Source: Verrucomicrobiales bacterium
GTDB taxonomy: Bacteria > Verrucomicrobiota > Verrucomicrobiia > Limisphaerales > UBA9464
Length of the DNA: 64,000 bases
Direction of reading: 5' to 3'
NCBI GenBank assembly: GCA_027483345.1
Contig: JAIXUV010000034.1
Span: 1-64,000 of the forward strand
How positions within the stretch are numbered: the first letter of the stretch is position 1; every line of letters starts with the position of its first letter. The notes under the pieces were generated by a model. It was given only the letters and a program-made list of their open reading frames with translations. It was not told where the DNA came from and did no database searches. A program made the position numbers and the translations under genes. Below are positions 27,266 through 35,179 of this stretch, piece by piece.

Positions 27266-28597
27266 ATGGAGAAGATCCATGTCGGAATCGTCGGCGGAGG
27301 AACCGTTGGGGGTGGCGTTTGGCAGGCCCTGCAACGCAACGGCCCACTCATGGCCGCCCGCCTCGGCGTGGCCCTCGAGGTCACCGGGGTGGCCGTGCGC
27401 GACCCCGGTCGCGCGCGGGCCGTGGACATCCCTCGGGACCGGATCACCGGCGACTGGCTCACGGTGGTCGAGGATTCCCGCAACCGGATCATCGTGGAGC
27501 TCATGGGCGGCACCTCGACGGCCCGGGAGGTGGTCCGCCGGGCGCTTTCCCTCGGCAAACCGGTGGTCACCGCCAACAAGGCCCTGATCTCGGCGCACGG
27601 TCCCGAGCTCTTCGCCTTGGCCGCCAAGAACGGCACCAACCTGTACTATGAAGCCGCCGTCGCCGGTGGCATCCCGATCATCAAGGCGATCCGCGAGTCG
27701 TTCGCCGGAAACCGCCTCCTGCGCATCGCCGGCATCGTCAACGGCACCTGCAACTACATCCTGACCCGGATGAAGCTCGAGGGCGCGGACTTCGCCGACG
27801 TCCTCGCGGATGCCCAACGGCTCGGCTACGCGGAGGCCGAACCCTCCCTCGACATCGACGGCCACGACGCGGCCCACAAGACCGGGATCCTCGCCTCGCT
27901 CGCGCACGGGTTCTGGGTGAAGCCGGAGGAGATCCACACCGAGGGGATCCGACACGTGTCCAAGCTGGACATCCAGTTCGCCGCCCAACTCGGCTACACG
28001 ATCCGGCTGCTGGGCATCGTCCAACCGGTGGCTGCCCCGAAATCCCGTTCCAAGCGCGCCGGCTCGGCCGCGATCCAGGTCACCGTCTACCCCGCGCTCG
28101 TCCCCAACTCCCACGTCCTCGCCTCGGTGAACCACGCCTTCAACGCGGTGGCGATCCGCGGCGACGTCGTGGGCGACACCCTCTTTTACGGACGCGGCGC
28201 CGGACAGGATCCGACGGCCAGCTCGGTCCTGAGCGACCTCGCCGACGCGGTCCTCGATCTCCGCGCCGGCAACCACCACCGCGTGCCGCCGTTCGTCGCA
28301 CACGACGGTTCGGCCAAGGTCGCGCCGATCGACGGCATCGTCTCCCGCTTCTACGTAAGGCTCGAGGTGGCCGACCGCCCCGGGGTTTTCGCGCGGATCG
28401 CGTCGATCCTCGCCCAGGCCCGGATCGGCATCTCCTCGATCATCCAGCCCGAGGGCCATGCCGGCGAGACGGTGCCGGTGATCCTGATGCTGGATGAGGC
28501 GACGAACGAAGCCACCCGGAAGGCCATGGCCCGGATCGCTCGTCTTCCGGTGGTCAAGGCCCCGCCGGTCGTCCTGAGAGTCGAGAACCTCGATTGA
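27266..28597 (+). CDS. hom: Homoserine dehydrogenase with ACT domain
   Basis: NAD(P)H-dependent reduction of aspartate semialdehyde to homoserine, in threonine/methionine synthesis. 443 residues: nucleotide-binding VGIVGGGTVGGGVWQAL (about 5-21), VTANKALISAHG (catalytic region), GIVNGTCNYILTRM, and LGYAEAEPSLDIDGHDAAHK with the catalytic Asp/Lys. C-terminal ACT domain (about 355-443: RLEVADRPGVFARIASILAQ) is the likely site of threonine feedback. Upstream open codons are not conserved; ATG at 27266 gives the normal start. A glutaredoxin gene starts 17 bases after its stop. Confidence 0.96.
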   Translation: MEKIHVGIVGGGTVGGGVWQALQRNGPLMAARLGVALEVTGVAVRDPGRARAVDIPRDRITGDWLTVVEDSRNRIIVELMGGTSTAREVVRRALSLGKPVVTANKALISAHGPELFALAAKNGTNLYYEAAVAGGIPIIKAIRESFAGNRLLRIAGIVNGTCNYILTRMKLEGADFADVLADAQRLGYAEAEPSLDIDGHDAAHKTGILASLAHGFWVKPEEIHTEGIRHVSKLDIQFAAQLGYTIRLLGIVQPVAAPKSRSKRAGSAAIQVTVYPALVPNSHVLASVNHAFNAVAIRGDVVGDTLFYGRGAGQDPTASSVLSDLADAVLDLRAGNHHRVPPFVAHDGSAKVAPIDGIVSRFYVRLEVADRPGVFARIASILAQARIGISSIIQPEGHAGETVPVILMLDEATNEATRKAMARIARLPVVKAPPVVLRVENLD

Positions 28598-28614
28598 AGC
28601 CGTCCGAATCCCCG

Positions 28615-28869
28615 ATGAAACCCAAACACACACGGCTGTTCGTCAAACCCGGTTGCCCCTGGTGCGAGGAGGTCATCGAATGGCTCGATTCCCACGGTTA
28701 CGTCTACGAGACCCTGGACGTGATCCGGAACTCCGCGGCACGGGCCGAAATGCTGTCGTTGACCGGCCAGTCCAAGGCACCGTCCATCGAGCTCGACGGC
28801 CACGTGCTGGCGGACTTCGGCGCCGACGAACTCGAGGAGTGGCTTCGTCCCCTTGGGTACGAAACCTGA
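28615..28869 (+). CDS. Glutaredoxin-family protein (CPWC)
   Basis: 84 residues with the thioredoxin fold of glutaredoxins: LFVKPGCPWCEEVIEWLDSHG holds a dithiol CPWC site; SKAPSIELDGHVLADFGADEL contains the cis-Pro (AP) and the G/D motif for glutathione contact. CPWC rather than CPYC is common in glutaredoxin-like reductants of this group. An upstream TTG (28594) overlapping the hom stop would add seven residues; ATG at 28615 fits the fold. Likely in one operon with hom. Confidence 0.88.
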   Translation: MKPKHTRLFVKPGCPWCEEVIEWLDSHGYVYETLDVIRNSAARAEMLSLTGQSKAPSIELDGHVLADFGADELEEWLRPLGYET

Positions 28870-28933
28870 AGAAGAGGTGGGAGGACGCTTGCCGGCACTG
28901 GAGTTTCTTCCGGGAACCGGCGACGCTTCACCC

Positions 28934-29695
28934 ATGAAGATGTTGCTGACGACGGCCCTCTCGCTCACCGCGGTCGCAGGCGTTTCCATGGCCCAAGTCG
29001 TGTATTCCGGCGGACTCGGGACCTCCATGGCAGACCAGGGATGGGCCTACCAGGCCAGCACGGTTCCCGAAGGAGGCACGGCGTCCGCGACGACCGGATT
29101 CTCTGGTGGCGCGACCGTGGGCAACACCACACCGGCGATCACGGATCGCGCAGGTTGGGCCTACGGCAGGACGATCGCGCCCTCGTTCCCGATTCTGGAC
29201 AGGTCGACGGGGTACACCGTAACCCTCGATCTTTCCGTCGGCTCCGAGAACCACTCGAGCAACGACCGGGCCGGCTTCAGTTGGACCACCATGGGTTCCG
29301 ACGGGTTCGGCGTGGAGTTCGGCTTCCACGGAGACAGCGTGTGGGCCCAGGGAACCACGCCCACGGTCTTCACACGGGCCGAGTCTGCCACCACGGACAC
29401 CTCGATCCGGAACACCTACACCCTCTCGGTTTTCGGATCGGGCTACACCCTCGCCAACTCCGGAGGGACGCTGCTGACCGGAAGCCTGCGGAACTACGCT
29501 GGAGCCGGTGCTCCGGCGATCCCGTACGCGACGTTCCAGAACTACATCTTCCTGGGCGACAACACCGCGGCCGCCGCGGCGACCTATTCGATCTACGAGG
29601 TCGCCGTCGCGGTGCCGGAACCGGACCGGATGGCGGTGATCGCGGGCATGATGATGATCCCCGCACTGCGGTTCCTCCGGCGCGCACGGCGCTGA
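28934..29695 (+). CDS. PEP-CTERM surface protein
   Basis: 253 residues. Cleavable signal peptide MKMLLTTALSLTAVAGVSMA. The body is rich in Gly/Ser/Thr and beta-strand, similar to LamG/jelly-roll surface proteins (YTVTLDLSVGSENHS). The end is VPEPDRMAVIAG..., a VPEP motif, a hydrophobic helix and a basic tail (RFLRRARR), the signal for exosortase sorting to the envelope or exopolysaccharide. No catalytic motif seen. No exosortase (epsH/xrtA) gene lies in this window. Confidence 0.85.
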   Translation: MKMLLTTALSLTAVAGVSMAQVVYSGGLGTSMADQGWAYQASTVPEGGTASATTGFSGGATVGNTTPAITDRAGWAYGRTIAPSFPILDRSTGYTVTLDLSVGSENHSSNDRAGFSWTTMGSDGFGVEFGFHGDSVWAQGTTPTVFTRAESATTDTSIRNTYTLSVFGSGYTLANSGGTLLTGSLRNYAGAGAPAIPYATFQNYIFLGDNTAAAAATYSIYEVAVAVPEPDRMAVIAGMMMIPALRFLRRARR

Positions 29696-29723
29696 TCGAA
29701 ATCGGCCTCCAAGTCGGTCCGCA

Positions 29724-29743
29724 CCGGCCGGTTTGCCGGCCGG
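29724..29743. terminator. GC-rich hairpin between convergent genes
   Basis: Perfect eight-pair stem (CCGGCCGG on both arms) around a TTTG loop, between a plus-strand PEP-CTERM gene and a minus-strand glycosyltransferase. No T-run follows on either strand, so it is terminator-like only. Confidence 0.4.
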
Positions 29744-29823
29744 CATCGCGTCTTCGGAACTCTGGGTTGCCATCGCGGCTTTGCGGATTTGCGTGAGGCT
29801 CCCATTGAGATGGGCAGGTCCGA

Positions 29824-30513
29824 TCAGGCCGACTCGTACCGGCGACGGAGTTCGTCCGGCGGAGTGCCGGCGGCATGGGCAGCGAGGATCCGGGCCATGA
29901 GCAGGTAAGTGCGGAAGACGCCACGTCGACGAAACCGCCGTGCCGAGGTGCTGACGACTTCTCCGAGCAGGACGATCCTTCCCACGTTCCGAAGACGCCG
30001 GACCAACTCGAACTCCTCCATCAACGGCAGGTCGGGACAACCGCCCACGGACTCCAAGGCGCTTCTGCGGACCCAGATCGCCTGGTCGGCGAAGGGTCGA
30101 CAGGTGAGTTGGAACCAGAGCCAGGAGCGGAACCGCGCCCCACGCATGCACCACGGGGCGTCCCGGAAACGCTTTTGGAAGGCGCCGCCCACGACCGGAT
30201 TCGAAATCGCGGACCGTTCCAGCGCCGCTTCGATCGCACGTCCCGCACCCCACGGCAGCCAGGTGTCCGCGTGGAGGAACAGGACGACATCCGACTGCAC
30301 GGCGAGAGCGCCCACGCGGCATTGGAGTCCGCGCCCGCGGGCGGATGGGATCCATCGGCATCCCCGGGCGCGAGCCAACGCCTCCGTCCCATCGGTGCTG
30401 CCACCATCCACGACCAGCACCTCGGAGACCTCCGGAACCTGGAAGACGGAATCGAGGGCACCCGGCAGGGACCTCGACTCATTCAGGGTCGGGATCACGA
30501 CGGACAGGGTCAT
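29824..30513 (-). CDS. Glycosyltransferase family 2, TIGR04283-like
   Basis: 229 residues, GT-A fold. SVVIPTLNESRSLPGALDS at the N-terminus, VLVVDGGSTDGTEALAR with the nucleotide-binding Asp pair, VLFLHADTWLPWGAG with the D-x-D-like DT region, and LPLMEEFELVRRLRNVG with the catalytic-base region. The overall pattern, including the FFRDAPWCMRGARFRSWLWF-type middle, fits the TIGR04283 branch, some of which are linked to arsenosugar synthesis. No arsenic genes are nearby, so the acceptor is unknown. Soluble or peripheral. Confidence 0.82.
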   Translation of the reverse strand: MTLSVVIPTLNESRSLPGALDSVFQVPEVSEVLVVDGGSTDGTEALARARGCRWIPSARGRGLQCRVGALAVQSDVVLFLHADTWLPWGAGRAIEAALERSAISNPVVGGAFQKRFRDAPWCMRGARFRSWLWFQLTCRPFADQAIWVRRSALESVGGCPDLPLMEEFELVRRLRNVGRIVLLGEVVSTSARRFRRRGVFRTYLLMARILAAHAAGTPPDELRRRYESA

Positions 30514-30578
30514 GTCGTGGGACGCCGAGCGCGTTGGGTCTCCGTCGGGCCGGGATGGGATGGGACCCCGACCAGAGC

Positions 30579-31484
30579 TCAGAACTTGGCGAGCTTCTCC
30601 AGTTCGCGGACCCGGGCGAGGATCTCCTTCTTGGCGGTCTTGGTGGTGACGTTCAATCCGAAGCCCTCGCAGCAGAACGAGGCGACCACCGATCCGTGGA
30701 CAATCGCCCGACGGAGGTTGGTCTCGATCGAGCCGGACTTCTGGGACGCGAGGAAGCCGATGAGGCCGCCGACGAAGGAGTCTCCGGCGCCGGTGGGATC
30801 GACCACCTTCTTGAGGGGGAAAGCCGGAGCGACGAAGAGCCCCTTGGGCCCGGACAGGACCGAGCCGTGTTCACCCTTCTTGATGATGACGTACTTGGGC
30901 CCCAGCTTGTGGATCTTGGGGAGCGCGTTGACGACGTTGTCCTCGGAGACCAACTGCCGGGCCTCGCTGTCGTTCAGGACGAGGCAGTCGATGCGCTTGA
31001 GCAGGCTCAACACCTCGGGCAGCGCGATGTTCAGCCAGAGATCCATGGTGTCCGCGATCACGAACTTGGGCTTGGACACCTGATCCAGGACGCGGTGCTG
31101 GACGGAGGGCGAGATGTTGGCGAGGAGGATGAAGGGAGTGGTCTCGTAGTCGCCCGGCAGCACGGGTTGCCAGTTCTCGATGACACCCAGGACGGTCTCG
31201 AGCGTACGGCGGTTGTTCATGTTGACCTCGTACTCGCCCGACCAATGGAAGGTCCGTCCGTCGGCCACACGCTCCAACCCCTTGAGGCAAAGACCGTGCT
31301 TCTCGTACAGCTTGATGTACTTGGCCGGGAAGTCGCCACCGACCACGCCGACGAGCTTGGTCGGGGCGAAGAAGCTGGCGGCGACGGCCGCATGGCTGGC
31401 GGAACCTCCGAGAAGACGGGGATTCTCCGACTTCGGGGTCTTGATGGAGTCGAGTGCGGTGGTTCCGACGACGAGGACGCTCAT
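30579..31484 (-). CDS. PfkB-family carbohydrate/nucleoside kinase
   Basis: 301-residue ribokinase-like sugar kinase. N-terminal signature LLGGSASHAAVAASFFAP (about 24-41) and C-terminal signature VVDPTGAGDSFVGGLIGFLA near 230, with the catalytic Asp in GAGD. Other features include VVGGDFPAKYIKLYEKHG and YVIIKKGEHGSVL. Likely adenosine- or sugar-kinase type; the substrate is not clear from sequence. Its start faces a riboswitch-led operon on the opposite strand, so the two are divergent. The gap to the GT2 gene downstream is about 65 bases. Confidence 0.9.
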   Translation of the reverse strand: MSVLVVGTTALDSIKTPKSENPRLLGGSASHAAVAASFFAPTKLVGVVGGDFPAKYIKLYEKHGLCLKGLERVADGRTFHWSGEYEVNMNNRRTLETVLGVIENWQPVLPGDYETTPFILLANISPSVQHRVLDQVSKPKFVIADTMDLWLNIALPEVLSLLKRIDCLVLNDSEARQLVSEDNVVNALPKIHKLGPKYVIIKKGEHGSVLSGPKGLFVAPAFPLKKVVDPTGAGDSFVGGLIGFLASQKSGSIETNLRRAIVHGSVVASFCCEGFGLNVTTKTAKKEILARVRELEKLAKF

Positions 31485-31654
31485 GTTCAGATCAGATCGA
31501 TTCTAGGGTGGATCGCGACGGCCGGGACGTTAGTCCACATGGGAAATCCGGTGCAATGGCGCCGTTTTGGGAGGGTTTCTGGCCGGCTCGACGATGCCGG
31601 AAACTTTTTCCCGATGGAGGCTTGATTCCCCCCGTGTTTCGCCGTTGATGGACG

Positions 31655-31848
31655 GCGTTCTTTGTCAGGGCCGGACCCGACGTCCGGCCTCGATCAAACA
31701 TCATTGGAGCTGCGGGAACGCCGTGAGAATCGGCGACGGTTGCGCCACTGTATCGGGTTACAAACCCCCCTGGTCATCGAGACAGCCACTGGAAGCGATT
31801 CCGGGAAGGCGGGGGGCGAGGTTGAGATCCGTAGTCAGGATATCGCGC
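31655..31848 (+). promoter_or_regulatory. Cobalamin riboswitch
   Basis: Recognised by its conserved blocks in order. A GC-rich hairpin (GCCGGAC/GTCCGGC, 31670-31688); GCGGGAACGCCGTGAGAATC at 31712-31731, whose CGCCG/CGGCG arms form P3; GGTTGCGCCACTGTA at about 31738-31752 (the core P5/L5 strand); AGCCACTGG at about 31784-31792; GGGAAGG at 31803-31809; and the B12 box TTGAGATCCGTAGTCAGGAT at about 31822-31841. This is the adenosylcobalamin-type aptamer; it switches expression off when B12 is plentiful. It points toward the PEP-CTERM gene at 32091. Boundaries are approximate. Confidence 0.9.
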
Positions 31849-31863
31849 CAGTGATGCTCGTCC

Positions 31864-31905
31864 GATCCCGGGAACAACCCGGGGTCACTTCGCCGCAAAG
31901 CGAAG
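31864..31905 (+). promoter_or_regulatory. Hairpins after riboswitch, candidate expression platform
   Basis: Two stems right after the aptamer: GATCCCGGG/CCCGGGGTC (31864-31886, nine pairs with one G-T, loop AACAA) and CTTCGC/GCGAAG (31888-31905). Neither is followed by a T-run, so a plain intrinsic terminator is not evident; a Rho-linked or anti-termination arrangement is possible. About 185 bases then separate them from the start at 32091, in which no gene was recognised. Confidence 0.45.
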
Positions 31906-32090
31906 GATGGAGCCAGGACTGCCCCGATCGACCGGTTGGGGCGGAGCATGCGAATGTCCGACGCCTTCATTCACTGCCTTGCCGGGGATGGAGGCGTTTC
32001 CAATTCCAGGAACCCTTCAGCCGCCGGCCCTGGTCTCACATCGACACCCCCACCATGACGGAACCGCATGGAGGGATCGTGAAAGAGACC

Positions 32091-32915
32091 ATGAAACCGA
32101 TCCACAGACTCGCCGGGACCGCCGCCGGCATCCTCACCGCCACATCCTTGTTCGCGCAGTACGCGACCACGGTTGTCGACTACATCCCCGGTGCCGGATT
32201 CTCCGCCACCCGCACCAATGCCATCGCCGCACTCGGCGAGCCCAGCCGGATCACTCCGGGCGACTTCGGTGGGCCGGTGGACCCGTTCGCCCCGCCCTAC
32301 ACGGCCACGCAATTGGTCAGCGTCGGCGCCGGCGGTTCCATCACCGTCGGTTTCGCCAATCCCATCCGCAACGACCCCGCCAACCCATACGGCATCGACT
32401 TCAACGTTTTCGGCGGCGGCGGCTTCCTCGTCACCAACGCGTTCGACGCCAACTTCAGCTACATCGGGGTCCCGTCCACCGATGGAACCCTGTTCAATCC
32501 CAACGGCGGCAGCACCCGCGTCAGCGTCAGTCCGGACGGCTCCAACTGGTTCGTCCTCGACCCGGCGCTGGCGCCGAAGGTCGACGACCTTTTCCCGACG
32601 GATGGCAGCGGTGACTTCACGCTCCCCGTCCCGCCCTCCCTCCGGTCGGAGCCCCTCGGCGGACTCACGTTGGCCGACGTGCGGATCCGCTACGCCGGTT
32701 CGGCGGGAGGCGCCGGCTACGACCTCGGCTGGGCCCGTGCCTCCGGAGGCGGTCCGGTGTCCCTCGACAGCGTCTCGTTCGTCCGGATCGAAGTGTTGAG
32801 CGGCCGCTCGGAGATCGACGGCTTCGCCGCGGTCGGCGCCGTCCCGGAACCGTCGACCATCGCCCTGTTCGCCGTCGGCGCACTGGCCTGCCTCGGATTC
32901 CAACGTAACCGCTGA
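32091..32915 (+). CDS. PEP-CTERM surface protein under B12 riboswitch
   Basis: 274 residues. Signal peptide MKPIHRLAGTAAGILTATSLFA; an alternative ATG 12 codons upstream (32054) gives a less natural signal. The body shows LGEPSRITPGDFGGPVDPF, ITVGFANPIRNDPANPYGID and GYDLGWARA, a conserved-looking domain with many Gly, Asp and Pro and no known catalytic motif. The C-terminus is VPEPSTIALFAVGALACLGF plus QRNR, a canonical PEP-CTERM signal, so the protein should be exported and sorted by exosortase to the outer surface. Placement behind a cobalamin riboswitch suggests a part in corrinoid capture or a B12-sparing response; that is inference only. Confidence 0.85.
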   Translation: MKPIHRLAGTAAGILTATSLFAQYATTVVDYIPGAGFSATRTNAIAALGEPSRITPGDFGGPVDPFAPPYTATQLVSVGAGGSITVGFANPIRNDPANPYGIDFNVFGGGGFLVTNAFDANFSYIGVPSTDGTLFNPNGGSTRVSVSPDGSNWFVLDPALAPKVDDLFPTDGSGDFTLPVPPSLRSEPLGGLTLADVRIRYAGSAGGAGYDLGWARASGGGPVSLDSVSFVRIEVLSGRSEIDGFAAVGAVPEPSTIALFAVGALACLGFQRNR

Positions 32916-32944
32916 AGACCCTCCGCTTGAATCCGACGGACTCC

Positions 32945-33304
32945 ATGAAGGCCAAGGGACAGGTCGCGCACCACGCGTCGGCCTGTCCCCTTTGCGGCGG
33001 TGAAAACGCCTGCGGCGCGGACCGCATCTCGACGGGCGGAACCTGCTGGTGCCAAAAGGTTGAGATCCCTGCCGTCCTGGCCGGGAAGGTCGGCGCCACT
33101 GGGAGCTGCCTTTGCCGCGGGTGCATCGCGGAACACCGGAAGCAAACCCGCTGGATGCCGCGCGCCGAGCCGTCGGAGACCTATCAGGACGCTGCCGGGA
33201 GACTGGTCTTCCGGGCCGCCTACCACCTGCGTCGGGGCTACTGCTGCGGCAATGGCTGCAGGCACTGCCCCTTTGGCTTCACCACCCCGCTTCCGGAACC
33301 ATGA
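32945..33304 (+). CDS. Cys-rich CWC / DUF5522 protein
   Basis: 119 residues. The first half is a Cys-rich CWC domain: ACPLCGGENACG ... GGTCWCQKVEIP ... SCLCRGCIAEH. The second half is DUF5522-like, ending GYCCGNGCRHCPFGF. With about twelve Cys it is very likely a metal-binding protein. No signal peptide, so cytosolic. Both domain families have unknown function. A TTG at 32927 would add six residues. It starts 29 bases after the PEP-CTERM stop with no terminator between, and its stop overlaps the next start (ATGA). Confidence 0.88.
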   Translation: MKAKGQVAHHASACPLCGGENACGADRISTGGTCWCQKVEIPAVLAGKVGATGSCLCRGCIAEHRKQTRWMPRAEPSETYQDAAGRLVFRAAYHLRRGYCCGNGCRHCPFGFTTPLPEP

Positions 33305-34296
33305 GGAACTGCGTTCAGCCAAAGCCGACCTTCGCGGTCCTGCTTTTGACGGCGGCCTCGGCAGCCCTCGCCACCAACGCAGCGGAGCGGTTGTCCGAGG
33401 ACTTCTCGAAGCCTCCCCAGCAGTCGGGCTGGATCCGCTTCGGAGACACGGAGCTGTCCCGTTGGGATTCCGTGGGGCAGCAGCTGGAATTCACCTGGGA
33501 TTCCTCCCGCCCCAACAGCGGGATCGCCCATCGCCTGCCCCGGGTCATGACCGACAAGGACGACCTGGCCTTCGCCTTCGACCTCGAGCTGTTGTCCCAT
33601 GAAGTCGGCGTCGACCCGGCCCGGCCATCGACCTTTCAGATCGCCGCGGGACTGGTCCGCTTGGATGCGGTTCGTTCCTTGGATTACGTGCGGGGTGCTT
33701 TGCCGGGACCCCGTGACACCCTTGAATGGACTTGGTTCGGGGCGAAGGACCCCATCGCCGCGTCGATCTCGCCGACGGTCATTCCATCGGATGGCCGGCT
33801 TCCTTGGGGCTACGCCGACAGCTTCGTCACGCTGGAGGTCGGGACCCGCTACCGGTTCGACGTCCAGTACACGGCCTCCGACCGGACGTTGAGGCTACGC
33901 ATGAAGACCGGCAGCGAACCCGGTCCATCCCTGGACAGCATCGTCCTGCCTCCGGCGTTCACCGGGTTCTCGGTCGACGCCTTCGCGATCTGCAGCTACT
34001 CGGCGCAGGGCCAGCATCCGCTCTTCGGAGGATCCGTCCTTGCCCGTGCCGTGGTCGACAACTTGCTGATCACCGTCCCAGCCCCGCCGGTGGAACTGGT
34101 CCGGATCGACGGCAAGCAGGTCTCCTTCCGGGCTTCGAAGGGTTGGCGATACCGGCTGGAGGCCTCCGGGGATCTCCAGGAATGGAGCGTGGTCGACACC
34201 GTGGAACCCACGGAGGACGGAGTGGTCCGCATGTCCGACCTGCGCGATGCGGTTTTCCGGGAGCAGTTCTATCGCGTTCGCGCGGTTCGGCCATGA
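33301..34296 (+). CDS. Secreted protein with jelly-roll-like body and C-terminal module
   Basis: 331 residues. Signal peptide about 1-28 (FAVLLLTAASAALATNAA). The body ERLSEDFSKPPQQSGWIRFGD and LEFTWDSSRPNSGIAHRLPR resembles a concanavalin-like fold seen in surface proteins of the phylum. The final 60 residues (VSFRASKGWRYRLEASGDLQ ... FYRVRAV) are the same kind of short beta module as in the secreted protein at 17785-18669. Function unknown. Coupled by ATGA overlaps to the Cys-rich gene before and the pseudopilin after. Confidence 0.78.
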   Translation: MRNCVQPKPTFAVLLLTAASAALATNAAERLSEDFSKPPQQSGWIRFGDTELSRWDSVGQQLEFTWDSSRPNSGIAHRLPRVMTDKDDLAFAFDLELLSHEVGVDPARPSTFQIAAGLVRLDAVRSLDYVRGALPGPRDTLEWTWFGAKDPIAASISPTVIPSDGRLPWGYADSFVTLEVGTRYRFDVQYTASDRTLRLRMKTGSEPGPSLDSIVLPPAFTGFSVDAFAICSYSAQGQHPLFGGSVLARAVVDNLLITVPAPPVELVRIDGKQVSFRASKGWRYRLEASGDLQEWSVVDTVEPTEDGVVRMSDLRDAVFREQFYRVRAVRP

Positions 34297-35033
34297 GCCA
34301 TGGGAGCCGCGAAGACTTTCGACAGGCCTTCACCTTGGTCGAACTCCTGGTGGTGGTCGCCGTGATCGGGATCCTCGCGGGACTTCTTTTGCCGACGTTG
34401 GGAAGCACACGTCAGGCAGCCGACAGGAGCCGATGCACTACCAACCTGCGTCAACTCGCCCTCGCGGCACAGCTCTATTGGGACGACCATGGAGGTCGCG
34501 CCTTTCCTGAACGCGGCGTGAGGACCAATGGTGGATGGATCTACTGGTTTGGTTGGCTGGCGGATGGCTCGGAAGGCCACCGCGAATTCGACCCGACCCG
34601 CGGCGCGCTGTGGCCGCACCTGCGCCAACAGTCGATCGGCGTTTGTCCCGCCCTTGACCGCTCGTCGGCACAGTTCAAGTCCAAGGCCTCCGGCGCCGCC
34701 TACGGCTACGGCTACAATCTCCTGGTGGGAACCCGCTCCGAAGCCGGCATCCGCATCCCAGAGATACGGAGCCCCACCGACCTCGCCGTCTTCGCGGACT
34801 GTGCCCAAGTCAACGACTTCCAGCCCCCGGCCTCGCCCTCGAATCCCATGCTCGAGGAGTTCTACTACTTCGACCTGCTGACGCCGTCGGTCCATTTCCG
34901 CCACCGCCGGCGCGCGCTCGCCGCGTTCGCTGATGGACACGTGGAACCGCAACGTCCCCAGGAGGGTTCGGCCGATCCCCGGATTCCGGGACAGCTCGTC
35001 GGTCGCCTGTCCGAGGACCGCGTCCGTCCCTGA
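34293..35033 (+). CDS. Type II secretion-like pseudopilin (H-X9-DG family)
   Basis: 246 residues. Prepilin leader then methylation-type N-terminus FTLVELLVVVAVIGILAGLL at about 13-32, with Glu at position 5 of the mature protein. The body begins SRCTTNLRQLALAAQLYWDD and ends with VHFRHRRRALAAFADGHVE, the H-X9-DG motif typical of planctomycete/verrucomicrobial pseudopilins. Such proteins form pseudopilus-like structures or sit in the inner membrane; these genomes carry many copies. Starts within the stop of the upstream gene (ATGA). About 146 bases to dnaB. Confidence 0.9.
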   Translation: MSHGSREDFRQAFTLVELLVVVAVIGILAGLLLPTLGSTRQAADRSRCTTNLRQLALAAQLYWDDHGGRAFPERGVRTNGGWIYWFGWLADGSEGHREFDPTRGALWPHLRQQSIGVCPALDRSSAQFKSKASGAAYGYGYNLLVGTRSEAGIRIPEIRSPTDLAVFADCAQVNDFQPPASPSNPMLEEFYYFDLLTPSVHFRHRRRALAAFADGHVEPQRPQEGSADPRIPGQLVGRLSEDRVRP

Positions 35034-35179
35034 CACCCAGGCGCGGAGCCTTTCGGGCTCGGATCGACCACCGGCCGGGAATCCAGAAAAAGTTCTCCAC
35101 ATTCCGCCGGGCGAAAACGGTCAACATCTTCCGCCGGATCCCCCTTCCCCGGCCCTGTCCCGACGGGGAGATTGCGCAC

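Noticed and set aside
24386-28633. Very long open frame on the minus strand opposite mutS and hom
   Set aside because: It is antisense to two clear housekeeping genes, has arginine/aspartate/glycine-rich composition and no domain. Long antisense frames are expected at this GC content.
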